Shown here: positions 54,636-63,598 of the stretch, one piece after another
Layout of the letters: each line of letters begins with the position of its first letter
How positions within the stretch are numbered: the first letter of the stretch is position 1
DNA from: JAQBDA01 sp963709875
GTDB taxonomy: Bacteria > Chloroflexota > Anaerolineae > Anaerolineales > UBA4823
DNA: 64,000 nt
Direction: 5' to 3'
Assembly: GCA_963709875.1 (NCBI GenBank)
Contig: CAVPYB010000009.1
Location: forward strand, 1-64,000
Position numbers and translations under genes: made by a program
The notes under the pieces: model-generated
What the model was told of the DNA's origin: nothing
What the model saw: the letters and a program-made list of their open reading frames with translations, nothing else
Database searches by the model: none

Positions 54636-56816
54636 ATGGATCACAAATCAGCAACTTCTAATTATGGCCGCAAAATTACACCGGCTCGGGTGCTCGCTTT
54701 CCTGCTTTTCGCCTTCGTCGTGCTCGTGGCATGTTCGCCGAACGATCCTCTGAATTCACTGGAGGATCTTACGATCACTTCACCGCTCTTTTCGTTATCA
54801 ACAGAAACAACTCCAGAGGCAAGTAAACCTGACCCAGAGCAGCAAGAGGCCGCAAATGGGCATCAGACCGATATCCCTTCAGCCGAAAACCTTACAGCCG
54901 AACAGCAGTCAAAAGAAGGCGAGGAACAATTCCTGCTGGTAGAAGAGATTATCATCGGCTTACTGTTCGTCGCCGCGCTGGTTGGCATCGCTGCCCATCG
55001 CTTACGGGTGCCTTACACAGTTGGACTGGTTATCATTGGATTGGTGCTCTCCCTACGTGGTCAGGTTGATATTCAGATCTCCCCCAGCCTGATCCTGGCG
55101 CTCCTGGTGCCGCCGCTGATCTTCGAAGCAGCTTTCCATCTGAATATCAATGACCTGCGCCAAAATCTTGCCCCAATCCTCACATTGGCGATAGCAGGTG
55201 TAGTGCTGACGACGATCATAGTCGGCGTGATTATCGTCTGGGGTACCGGACTGGCTCTGCCGGTGGCACTCGTATTCGGAGCGCTGGTATCTGCCACAGA
55301 CCCCGTTTCGGTTGTAGCGTTGTTCAGGACTATGGGGGTCCCTAAACGTCTTCAGGTTCTACTGGAGGGAGAAAGCCTGTTTAACGACGGAACCGCGATC
55401 GTAGTCTTCGACCTGGTGATCGTCGGCGCATTGACAGGCTTGGAGAGCTTCAATCTAACCTCAGGCGTATTGGAATTTTTGCGCGTGGCGGGTGGTGGAG
55501 TGCTCGTTGGTCTTGTATTGGGCTGGCTGGTTTCCCAAACCATCAGCCGCATCGATGACTATTTGATCGAGACTACTCTGACAAGCGTCCTGGCATTTGG
55601 GGCCTACCTGGTCGCCGAACCTCTGCTGGGGGTCAGCGGCGTGTTGGCAGTCGTGGCTGCCGGGCTGGTAAATGGCAATATCGGGCCGCGCGGGATGTCC
55701 CCGACCACAAGGATTGTTGTAGCGAACTTCTGGGAATATGCTGCTTTCGTGGCTAACTCCTTCATCTTCCTGCTGATTGGCCTCAGGATCGACCTTACCG
55801 AGCTGTACAATGAGTGGCAGCTGGTTGTCTGGGCGATTGCTGCCGTTCTGATTGCCAGAGCAATTGCCGTATATGGTCTATCCAGGATCAGCGGCAATAT
55901 CCCCTCCAAGTGGCGGCACGTTCTGTTCTGGGGAGGGCTGCGCGGAGCAATATCCCTGGCGTTGGCACTCAGCCTGCCGCTCACCCTGCAGGGCGCCTCT
56001 GAGATACAGTTCATGGCCTTCGGAGTGGTGCTCTTCACACTCCTGGTACAGGGCTTCAGCATGGGACCCCTGGTACGGCGGTTAGGTCTGATCGAACGCA
56101 GTGATATGCAGGAAGAGTATGAGAGAAGACATGCACGAGCGGTTGCCAGCCGTGCATCCTACGAGCACCTTGAGAACAGGTTCCGGCAGGGTCTGCTGTC
56201 TGACCATGTGTGGAAGACCTTATCCCCGTTCCTGGCAGAGCACAGCCGCCATCTGGCAGATTCTGTGCGTGAAGTGCTTACCTCAGATCCCAGCGTAGAA
56301 GCGGAAGAACTGGACACAGCCAGGAGGGAAGCCTTACGTGCCCAACGCAGCGCCTTGAACAGCCTGCGCAGGGATGGCGTGATCACAGAAGAGAATTACG
56401 AGCAGCTGGTCACAGAAGTGGACGCTGCCTTGACGGAAGAACACATTGGCTGGCCCGAACTTCTAGGCAGCCATGAGGTGCAGCGCGCGCCCATCAACCG
56501 CTTGATGGCGGTGGTCATACAGGAGGAAGACCTCGAAAACGCTTTCGGCGCCCTGACAAAATTGGGCTTCAGCCTTACCCGTTTACCCAGCAGCGGTGGT
56601 TTCTTGAGAAAACAGAATGCAACCCTGCTGGTCGGTCTATCTCACGGTCATGAAGCAGCCGCTGTTAAAGCTCTGACAAAGAGCTGCCGCAGGCGGGTTA
56701 CCTTCCTGTCCAACCCCATCGAAGGTCTACCAGTGGCGATTGGATCCCCGCTGCAGGTTTCGGTGGGCGGTGCAACGATTTTTACTTTCGAAGTCGAACG
56801 GTTCGAAGCATTTTAA
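54636..56816 (+). CDS. CPA1-type Na+/H+ antiporter with C-terminal c-di-AMP receptor-like domain
   Basis: A 726-aa protein. The N-terminus is a lipoprotein-type signal (lipobox LVAC, Cys33) with a Ser/Thr/Glu-rich linker, followed by about twelve membrane helices of the NhaP/CPA1 family with the ATDPVS and EGESLFNDGTAIVVF motifs. Then comes a cytosolic helical region. The last 105 residues match the DarA/PstA (DUF970) fold: LPSSGGFLRKQNATLLVGL and VSVGGATIFTFEVERFEAF are its hallmark strands and loop. DarA binds c-di-AMP, which controls K+ and Na+ transport elsewhere, so a built-in nucleotide switch is inferred. This fusion is unusual. Confidence 0.86.
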   Translation: MDHKSATSNYGRKITPARVLAFLLFAFVVLVACSPNDPLNSLEDLTITSPLFSLSTETTPEASKPDPEQQEAANGHQTDIPSAENLTAEQQSKEGEEQFLLVEEIIIGLLFVAALVGIAAHRLRVPYTVGLVIIGLVLSLRGQVDIQISPSLILALLVPPLIFEAAFHLNINDLRQNLAPILTLAIAGVVLTTIIVGVIIVWGTGLALPVALVFGALVSATDPVSVVALFRTMGVPKRLQVLLEGESLFNDGTAIVVFDLVIVGALTGLESFNLTSGVLEFLRVAGGGVLVGLVLGWLVSQTISRIDDYLIETTLTSVLAFGAYLVAEPLLGVSGVLAVVAAGLVNGNIGPRGMSPTTRIVVANFWEYAAFVANSFIFLLIGLRIDLTELYNEWQLVVWAIAAVLIARAIAVYGLSRISGNIPSKWRHVLFWGGLRGAISLALALSLPLTLQGASEIQFMAFGVVLFTLLVQGFSMGPLVRRLGLIERSDMQEEYERRHARAVASRASYEHLENRFRQGLLSDHVWKTLSPFLAEHSRHLADSVREVLTSDPSVEAEELDTARREALRAQRSALNSLRRDGVITEENYEQLVTEVDAALTEEHIGWPELLGSHEVQRAPINRLMAVVIQEEDLENAFGALTKLGFSLTRLPSSGGFLRKQNATLLVGLSHGHEAAAVKALTKSCRRRVTFLSNPIEGLPVAIGSPLQVSVGGATIFTFEVERFEAF

Positions 56817-56875
56817 CCGGCAAAATATTGCACAATTTGAGCGAAAATACCTGAAAAAAGTTGATATTATTACGA

Positions 56876-56904
56876 TTGACAATATTTCAATTTTTTGATA
56901 GGAT
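56876..56904 (+). promoter_or_regulatory. Promoter of the cold-shock gene
   Basis: TTGACA (56876-56881) and TAGGAT (56899-56904) with an exact 17-base, AT-rich spacer. The transcript would start near 56911 and have a leader of about 147 bases. Confidence 0.7.
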
Positions 56905-56952
56905 TGGATTCAGCAAGAGGCCAGTAGCAGTTCTCGTTGGAAGTAAAAAGAC

Positions 56953-56988
56953 GGCGGCTCAAGATGGTTTTTCTTGGGCTGTTTTTTT
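56953..56988 (+). terminator. Terminator-like hairpin inside the csp leader (possible attenuator)
   Basis: GCTCAAGA (56957-56964) pairs with TCTTGGGC (56972-56979), extended outward by further pairs, and is followed by seven T residues (56982-56988). It lies between the promoter and the coding region, so transcripts either stop here as an RNA of about 78 bases or read through into csp. Confidence 0.65.
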
Positions 56989-57057
56989 GATCTATCCGAT
57001 AGTAGAATGACCACCGCCTCGAAATCTTATTTCAACTTGCAACAGGAGGCAAGTACA

Positions 57058-57267
57058 ATGTCCGAAAGAATTATCGGAACGGTCAAGTGGTTCAACGGCA
57101 GTAAGGGTTATGGTTTCATCGAGCGCGAGGGCGGGGAGGATGTCTTCGTACACTTCTCCGCGATCCAGGCTGATGGATACCGCAACCTGATGGAAGGCCA
57201 GCAGGTAGAGTTTACCGTCGAACAAGGACCCAAAGGTCTGCAAGCCGCCAACGTCGTACTAATCTAA
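57058..57267 (+). CDS. Cold-shock domain protein
   Basis: A 69-aa single OB-fold protein beginning MSERIIGTVKWFNGSKGYGFI, with RNP1 (KGYGFIER) and RNP2 (VFVHFSAI) motifs. CspA-like proteins melt RNA secondary structure, often after cold shock. ATG 57058 has AGGAGG eight bases upstream; the open frame begins further upstream only by chance. The long leader with an internal terminator suggests control by RNA structure. A strong terminator follows. Confidence 0.95.
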   Translation: MSERIIGTVKWFNGSKGYGFIEREGGEDVFVHFSAIQADGYRNLMEGQQVEFTVEQGPKGLQAANVVLI

Positions 57268-57280
57268 TAACCCGAGACCA

Positions 57281-57323
57281 ACTAAAATCCCCACCAAATC
57301 TATGGTGGGGATTTTAGTTTTTA
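57281..57323 (+). terminator. Rho-independent terminator of csp
   Basis: A perfect 15-bp stem (57281-57295 with 57304-57318) around an eight-base loop, followed by a T-rich tail. The remaining 150 bases to the formate dehydrogenase operon contain no clear consensus promoter. Confidence 0.85.
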
Positions 57324-57474
57324 AACGGTTTGATATACAGGACAAATTGTATCCGGTATTAGTGACATTAGGCGCTACGTGAAACAAATAAATATTGATA
57401 GAATGATCACATAATGGCTTGCCGTTATAGGATTAATTCGCATGATATTCACGGTTTTTCCAGGAGGCTGACAG

Positions 57475-57990
57475 GTGAGCATCGGATCCAATGGAGACCA
57501 CGCTGAGCAGAATGTTGAGACTCAGCAGGAGACTGATTTTGACCTCCACCCGCTAGAAGAAATTCTTTTAGAACATCAAGGGCATAAAGGCGCAGTAATC
57601 CCGATCTTGCAAAAGATTCAAGAAGCCTATGGCTACCTACCCCGAGAAATACTCGCCCATACGTCCAAAAAGACGCATATCCCTATCAGCCAGATATACG
57701 GCGTCGCCACATTCTATGCCCAGTTCCACCTTAAGCGCAGGGGACGCCACCTGATTCGTGTATGTGATGGGACTGCCTGCCATGTCAGCGGTTCCGAGAA
57801 GACCATTCAGGCTATCGAAAACGCGTTCGCTATCGAGCCCGGCGGCAGCTCTTCTGATTACAAGTATTCCCTTGAGATCGTGTACTGCGTTGGGTCGTGC
57901 GGGCTTGCCCCTGTGGCGCTGGTAGATGAGAAGGTCTTCGGTCAAACCAAGCCAGAGCCTTTTGTCAGGGCCTTGAAGAAATTGGAGTAA
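57475..57990 (+). CDS. NuoE/HydC-like [2Fe-2S] subunit of NAD-linked formate dehydrogenase
   Basis: A 171-aa thioredoxin-fold ferredoxin subunit. The four cysteines of its [2Fe-2S] cluster are in VCDGTACHV and YCVGSCGLAP; ILQKIQEAYGYLPREIL is the typical N-terminal helix. It passes electrons in the NADH-oxidoreductase part of complex I, Hyd or formate dehydrogenase complexes. The start is GTG with AGGAGG seven bases upstream. It is the first gene of a four-gene operon ending in a formate dehydrogenase. Confidence 0.92.
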   Translation: MSIGSNGDHAEQNVETQQETDFDLHPLEEILLEHQGHKGAVIPILQKIQEAYGYLPREILAHTSKKTHIPISQIYGVATFYAQFHLKRRGRHLIRVCDGTACHVSGSEKTIQAIENAFAIEPGGSSSDYKYSLEIVYCVGSCGLAPVALVDEKVFGQTKPEPFVRALKKLE

Positions 57991-57995
57991 TACCA

Positions 57996-58373
57996 ATGCC
58001 CAAACTAAACAATATCGATGACCTCACCGCCTTGCAAGCGGCATTACAAGTAGACCTTCAGGCTCGCGCTGCCCAGCAGACGGTGATAACCATCGGCATG
58101 GGCACCTGTGGTCAGGCGGCCGGAGCTAACGATACCCTGCGTGCCATCCAGAACGAGCTGGATAAGCGAGAGATCGACGCGACCATCAAGACGGTAGGCT
58201 GCATCGGAATGTGCGTGAAGGAGCCTCTGGTCGACATCCAGCTCGCCGGGCAGCCGCGTGTGACCTATATCAATGTAACTCCGGCACGTGTCAAGAGGCT
58301 GTTCGATGAACACCTGCTTCAGGGGAAAGTTGTCGAGGAGTGGGCATTGGGGATCGTCCCACCTGAATGGTGA
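57996..58373 (+). CDS. Thioredoxin-like [2Fe-2S] ferredoxin subunit
   Basis: A 125-aa protein with cysteines in IGMGTCGQAAGA and VGCIGMCVKEPLVDI, a thioredoxin-like ferredoxin. In many HydB/NuoF-type subunits this domain is fused to the N-terminus of the flavoprotein; here it is a separate gene placed just before that flavoprotein. It starts five bases after the NuoE-like gene with GGAG at good spacing. Confidence 0.85.
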   Translation: MPKLNNIDDLTALQAALQVDLQARAAQQTVITIGMGTCGQAAGANDTLRAIQNELDKREIDATIKTVGCIGMCVKEPLVDIQLAGQPRVTYINVTPARVKRLFDEHLLQGKVVEEWALGIVPPEW

Positions 58374-58458
58374 GAACCGGATAATTGATGGACCACCCCA
58401 CCAGCCAGGCTGGAGAAACGAAGCATGAAGGGCAACCAGATGAGCCAAACAATCACTA

Positions 58459-59972
58459 TTGAAATCCGATACCAACTCAACCCCAGTTTCCTTATACAGC
58501 GATCTGCCGTTCTACGATAAACAGGTACGTATTGCTCTCAAGAACTGCGGCATCATCGACCCCGAGGATATCGATGAATATATCCTCCGTGATGGCTACC
58601 GCGCTCTGGCATACGCATTGACCGAGCTTTCCCCGGAGGATGTGATTGCCATCGTGAAGGATTCGAAGCTGCGCGGGCGGGGCGGTGCTGGGTTTGCGAC
58701 AGGCGTTAAGTGGGAGTTCTGCCGGCGCTCGCAAGCAACCCCAAAATACGTGATCTGCAATGCTGATGAGGGCGACCCGGGGGCATTCATGGACCGCTCG
58801 ATCTTAGAGGGCGACCCGCACAGCGTTATCGAAGGTATGGCAATCGCGGCATATGCGATCGGAGCAGAAGAAGGCTATGTCTACTGCCGGGCGGAGTATC
58901 CACTAGCCATTGAGCACCTTATAACCGCCATCGAACAAGCTCGCCAGTATGGTCTGCTCGGTGAGAATATCCTGGGATCATCCTTCAGTTTCAATCTATA
59001 TATCAAAGAAGGCGCAGGAGCCTTTGTCTGTGGTGAGGAAACAGCCCTGATGGCATCCATCGAGGGTCGACGGGGAGAACCGCGCCCCGACCTCCATTCC
59101 CTGCTGCCTCAGGTTTATGGCAGCAGCCTTCCAATGTCAACAATGTCAAGAGCTATGCCATGTCCCCCCAGATCGTTTTGAACGGGGCCGAGTGGTTCAA
59201 CAGCATCGGTACTCCAAAGTCGCCGGGCACAGCCATCTTCGCGCTGACGGGCAAGATCAACAACACCGGTCTCATCGAAGTCCCCATGGGCATCCCGCTG
59301 CGAGAGATCATCTACGGCATCGGCGGCGGCATCCCCGAGGGCAAGCAGTTCAAAGCTGTTCAAACCGGAGGTCCATTGGGAGGCTGCCTGCCGGCGTCCG
59401 CACTGGATACACCGGTTGACTTTAACTCATTGGTCGAGGCCGGGGCAACCATGGGTTCTGGCGGGATGATCGTGGTCGATGAGGACACCTGCATGGTCGA
59501 GTTTGCACGCTATTTCCTCACCTTCGCCTCGGCCGAGTCATGCGGCAAATGCGTCCCTTGCAGGATCGGCGGACAGCGCTTGCTGGAGGCTTTGACCCGT
59601 ATTACGGATGGCAAGGGTACCCCTCAAGACCTGGAGGATATTCGCTACATCTCGGAGAACATGAGAGAAGCATCGCTGTGCGCCCTGGGACAGCTCACAC
59701 CAGGACCGGTCATGGCGTCTCTGCAGTTCTTCGAGGACGAGTTCAAAGCGCATATCTATGACAAGAAGTGCCCTGCCAAGGTGTGCAAAGGTCTGATCAC
59801 CTACACGATCATCGCAGAGCAATGTGAAGGCTGCATGGTCTGCATGCGAAATTGCAGCGCTGGAGCGATCAGCGGGGATAAACGGCAGCCTCACGTGATC
59901 GACATCGAGCGCTGCACAAGATGCGGCATCTGTGCCACGGTGTGCAAATTCGATGCGGTTCTGGTTGAATAG
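58459..59972 (+). CDS. NuoF/HydB-like NADH-binding flavoprotein, frame-shifted
   Basis: About 504 aa in two frames, 58459-59181 and 59160-59972 (sense continues upstream of 59160). FMN/NADH motifs: LRGRGGAGFATGVKWEFC, CNADEGDPGAFMDRS, IKEGAGAFVCGEETALMASIEGRRG. The family sequence PRPRPPFPA breaks at the C run 59084-59087; one missing C restores the frame into LWQQPSNVNNVKSYA. Then comes the [4Fe-4S] site SCGKCVPCRIG and two C-terminal ferredoxin-like clusters (CEGCMVCMRNC, CTRCGICATVC), as in HydB. It oxidises or reduces NAD(H). The start is uncertain: TTG 58459 in frame, or an ATG at 58440 in another frame. Confidence 0.88.
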
Positions 59973-60019
59973 GTCACCCTACGATGCTGGAACATCGCTA
60001 ATAAGGAGACAGGTATTCC

Positions 60020-62780
60020 ATGATGGTAAATCTCACAATCGACGGTCAGGCAGTAAAGGCAGAAGCCGGGAAAACAATCTTAGAGGTTGCCCAGGAAGCG
60101 GGGATTGACATCCCGATCTTATGCCACCACCCAGCCCTGCCCCCTGAAGGTGCCTGCAGGATTTGCCTGGTCGAGATCGAGCGCCAGAGAAGCCTGCAGC
60201 CTGCCTGCACATTCCCTGCTACAGATGGTCTGGTTGTGCAAACGCGTTCCCCTAAGGTCGTCGAAGCGCGGAAATTCGTGCTTGAGATGCTGCTCTCCGA
60301 CCACCCGCTGGACTGCATGACCTGCGACGCCACCGGCGACTGCCTTCTGCAAGACCTGACCTATGAATATGGCGTCGTCCCCGAGCTTACCCCTGGACTG
60401 CACCACCAGTACCCGATCGCTGACCCCAACCCGTTCATCCAGGTCGACCTCAATAAGTGTATCCTTTGCCGGCGCTGTGTCCGGGCGTGCACCAATATCA
60501 ACGGCGTTGATGCGATCAGCGTGGTGTACCGCGGGTTCAATGCGCGTATCGCATTTGGTGCCGATACGGATATGGCAAACAGCCCGTGCGAGTTTTGCGG
60601 CAGCTGTGTGGCGGTTTGTCCTACTGCTGCACTTTACCCCAAGCTGTCTATCGGGAAAGGTCGCTCTTGGCAGGTGAAAAAAGTCCGGTCGCTTTGCTCG
60701 TACTGCGGCGTAGGCTGCCAGCTTATCCTGGAAGTGAAGGATAACATGATCGTAAAGGTCAATTCGGCCTGGGACGGACCAGCCAATCACGGCTGGACCT
60801 GCGTCAAAGGACGTTTCGGCTACGACTACGTACACCATCCGGATCGCCTGAAGAAACCCCGCGTGCGGAAATACTTGCTGGAAGGCAAACCGCGAGACGG
60901 CGGGCGTGGCGAATGGGTGGAAGTGGATTGGGACACCGCTCTGGATATCACCGCCAGCAAGCTGCGCCAGATTCAGGGATTCCCATGGACCAGATTCGAT
61001 CGGTGTGCTGACATCCGCCAAATGCACCAACGAAGAGAATTATTTGATGAACAAGTTCGCCCGGCAGGTGATCGGGACGAATAATATAGACCATTGCGCC
61101 CGTCTTTGACACTCCAGCACTGTGGCCGGTCTGGCCACCGCATTCGGCTCGGGCGCAATGACCAACTCTATCGAAGATATCGCCAACCAGGCGCAGGCCA
61201 TTTTCGTCATCGGCTCGAACACCACCGAGCAGCACCCGGTCATCGGCATGCGCATCCGCCAGGCAGTAAAACAGCGCGGGGCGATCCTGATCGTTGCAGA
61301 CCCGCGCCGCATCCCTCTGACGGACTTCGCCACTCTCCATCTGAGACATAAACCAGGCACCGATAATGCGCTGATCAACGGGTTGATGCACATCATCCTG
61401 GAGAAGGGCTGGCAGGACGAAGCCTTTATCGCTGAACGCACAGAAGGCTTCGAAGAGCTGAAGGCACTTGTCCAGGACTTCACCCCGCAGATGGCTGCCG
61501 AGATCACCGGCGTGCCCGTCGAGCAGCTCTACCAGGCTGCGGAGATCATGGGTACCACCAGGCCAATGTCTGTGCTGTGGGCAATGGGCATCACCCAGCA
61601 TATCGCTGGCGTACGCAATGTCATGAACCTGGCAAACCTGCAGATGCTGTTGGGCAATATGGGCGTACCAGGCGGGGGAACCAACCCGCTGCGCGGGCAG
61701 AACAACGTCCAGGGAGCCTGCGATATGGGTGGTCTGCCAAACGTGTATCCCGGCTATCAGCGGGTAACCAGTGATGAAGCCCGTCTGAAATTCGAGGCTG
61801 CCTGGGGAGTCGACCTGTCTGGCAAAGTCGGAAAGACAGTGACCGAGCTCATCCCAGAGGTCCTGACCGGGAACACCAAAGCGCTGTATGTGATGGGTGA
61901 AGACCCGTTGATGAGCGACCCGGATACCAACCATATCCGCCGCTGCCTGGACGAATGCGAGTTCATCATTTTGGAAGATATCTTCCCTACCGAAACAGAG
62001 CCATACGCGGATGTGCTGCTCCCAGCAGCCAGCTTTGCAGAGAAGACCGGCTCATTCACAAATACCGAACGCCGCATTCAGCCGGTCAATAAGGCTATCG
62101 AATCCGAGGCCGATGTTTGGGAGGATTGGCGGATCATCTCCAGCCTGGCAAAGCGTGTGCTACTGGATGGCGACAGGCATGTCGCCCAGGCCGCCTGGTC
62201 CGGGTGGGAGTATCCCTCTCCAGTAGAGATCATGGCAGAGATTGCTGCGCTGACTCCCAGCTATGCGGGTGTCAGCCACAGCCGCCTGCAGGCTGGCGAA
62301 ACCTTACAGTGGCCTGTGAAGGATGCCACCCACCCAGGTACGCCGATCCTGCATGTCGGTAAGTTCTCCCGCGGCCTGGGTAAATTCAATCCCATCGTAC
62401 ACGTCCCACCAGCAGAGCTGCCGGATGAGGAGTACCCGATGGTGCTGAGCACCGGACGCGTGCTGTATCACTGGCACGGCGGCGAGATGTCGCGCCGCTC
62501 CAAAGGTCTGCTGGAGATTTACAGCAAGCCGCTGGTCGAGATCAGCGATGCGGACGCCGAAAACCTGGGCCTGAACGGCAATAAGCGGGTGCGTGTCTCT
62601 TCACGCAGAGGCTTCATCGAGGCAGAAGCTTGGGTGACAGACCGCGTCCCACCCGGGATGGTATATGCCAATTTCCATTTCCCGGAAGCCTCCGCCAACG
62701 AGCTGACCATCGCCGCACTGGACCCGGTGGCTAAAATTCCAGAGTTTAAGGTGTGTGCTGTAAAGGTCGAGGCAATCTAG
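60020..62780 (+). CDS. fdhA: Selenocysteine-containing formate dehydrogenase catalytic subunit with NuoG-like Fe-S N-terminus
   Basis: Read through, about 919 aa. The N-terminus has a [2Fe-2S] domain (CHHPALPPEGACRICLVEIE), a His-Cys motif (DHPLDCMTCDATGDC) and two [4Fe-4S] clusters (CILCRRCVRAC, CEFCGSCVAVCP). The molybdopterin/tungstopterin oxidoreductase follows, with CSYCGVGC. A TGA at 61107-61109 falls where E. coli FdhF has its active-site selenocysteine (CARVU-HGPSVAGL; here CARL-TGA-HSSTVAGL), with a SECIS hairpin after it. One extra G in the GGG at 60976-60978 must be removed to join QIQ to DSHGPDSIG. The enzyme interconverts formate and CO2; with NuoE/F-like partners it is NAD-linked, possibly electron-bifurcating. 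Confidence 0.88.
61107..61138 (+). promoter_or_regulatory. Selenocysteine codon (TGA) and SECIS hairpin in fdhA
   Basis: TGA at 61107-61109 is followed, after 12 bases, by a perfect 6-bp stem GTGGCC (61122-61127) and GGCCAC (61133-61138) closing the loop GGTCT. The GGTCT lies 18 bases after the TGA, as in E. coli fdhF, where SelB recognises this loop. It should direct insertion of selenocysteine at about residue 363. Confidence 0.85.
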
Positions 62781-62833
62781 CCGAATGATACAGCCGGCTC
62801 ACACCGGCTTTGAGTTGCATAAGACGATGTATA

Positions 62834-62863
62834 AAAACCGGAGGCAGTCGTGCCTCCGGTTTT
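62834..62863. terminator. Bidirectional terminator after fdhA
   Basis: AAAACCGGAGGCA (62834-62846) pairs perfectly with TGCCTCCGGTTTT (62851-62863) around the loop GTCG. A and T tracts on both flanks allow termination of fdhA and of the convergent gene at 62884. Confidence 0.85.
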
Positions 62864-62883
62864 CATCAAGCAAACAGGTATGT

Positions 62884-63480
62884 TTAGCTGGCGGTCAGGA
62901 TTACTTCCAACAGGGGTTGTGAGATATGCTCTCTGGTCGGTTTACTTAACGACCAGCCTGGAGCTAGATGCTTCAAGAGGCTTTCACAGAGCGAGACAAA
63001 TCCCAGGCGAGCCATCTCCATCGAGCGTGTATAACCAGCGTATGCTTCGTTATCACAAAATGGACAGCCTGCAAAGCTGTAATGCAGCCTACCTTGCTCT
63101 TGCTCCTGGGAATAAGCGACTTTCATCGATCGAAAGACGCAATCGAATATCCCCGTCAGCCGCTCGACAACCTGTCCCTGCCCATCATCCGGATAGAGCC
63201 TGGAGCAAAGGAGTGTTCCAAGCCGCTCTCCGAAATAGAGCAACGCTTCATCGACAACATCTCGCTCCCGACAGCCCTCACAGCTCATCGTAAATTCCAG
63301 GAATACCTGGCTTAGATTGACATAGCACCCCGACCCGCAGCCGGGTATCTCGCCGCGCACGATCGCGCCGAGGTCTGGATCGGCTCGCAAATAAAGCACC
63401 CTCTCGCCGATCTCGATGTAGCGCATATCGGCGCTGGCGATCGTGTAATTGAACAATGGGGCATTGCTGGCCTGGTCCAT
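62884..63480 (-). CDS. Cysteine-rich hypothetical protein
   Basis: A 198-aa cytosolic protein from ATG 63480 (GGGAG five bases upstream). It has many conserved-looking cysteines: GCGSGCYVN, SCEGCRERD, CSRLYP, and GCPFCDNEAYAGYT, which suggest metal or cluster binding. The C-terminal third is helical. It converges on the formate dehydrogenase operon, sharing its terminator. I do not recognise the family and cannot assign a role. Confidence 0.65.
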   Translation of the reverse strand: MDQASNAPLFNYTIASADMRYIEIGERVLYLRADPDLGAIVRGEIPGCGSGCYVNLSQVFLEFTMSCEGCRERDVVDEALLYFGERLGTLLCSRLYPDDGQGQVVERLTGIFDCVFRSMKVAYSQEQEQGRLHYSFAGCPFCDNEAYAGYTRSMEMARLGFVSLCESLLKHLAPGWSLSKPTREHISQPLLEVILTAS

Positions 63481-63598
63481 TCTAGCTCCCAATAACTTTT
63501 CCTGAGATCCTCAATCGCGTCCTGGAGCAGCTAATCAAGAATATTATAACCTCATCGCGCGTTGATTACATCTACATCCTGGGCGTGGTCAGGCACCC

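Noticed and set aside
61107..61109. TGA as the end of one gene and start of another
   Set aside because: The frame continues with intact family sequence, the codon matches the FdhF selenocysteine position, and a SECIS hairpin follows.
60948..61934. 328-codon frame opposite the formate dehydrogenase gene
   Set aside because: Antisense to conserved molybdopterin-enzyme sequence, without motifs or ribosome site.
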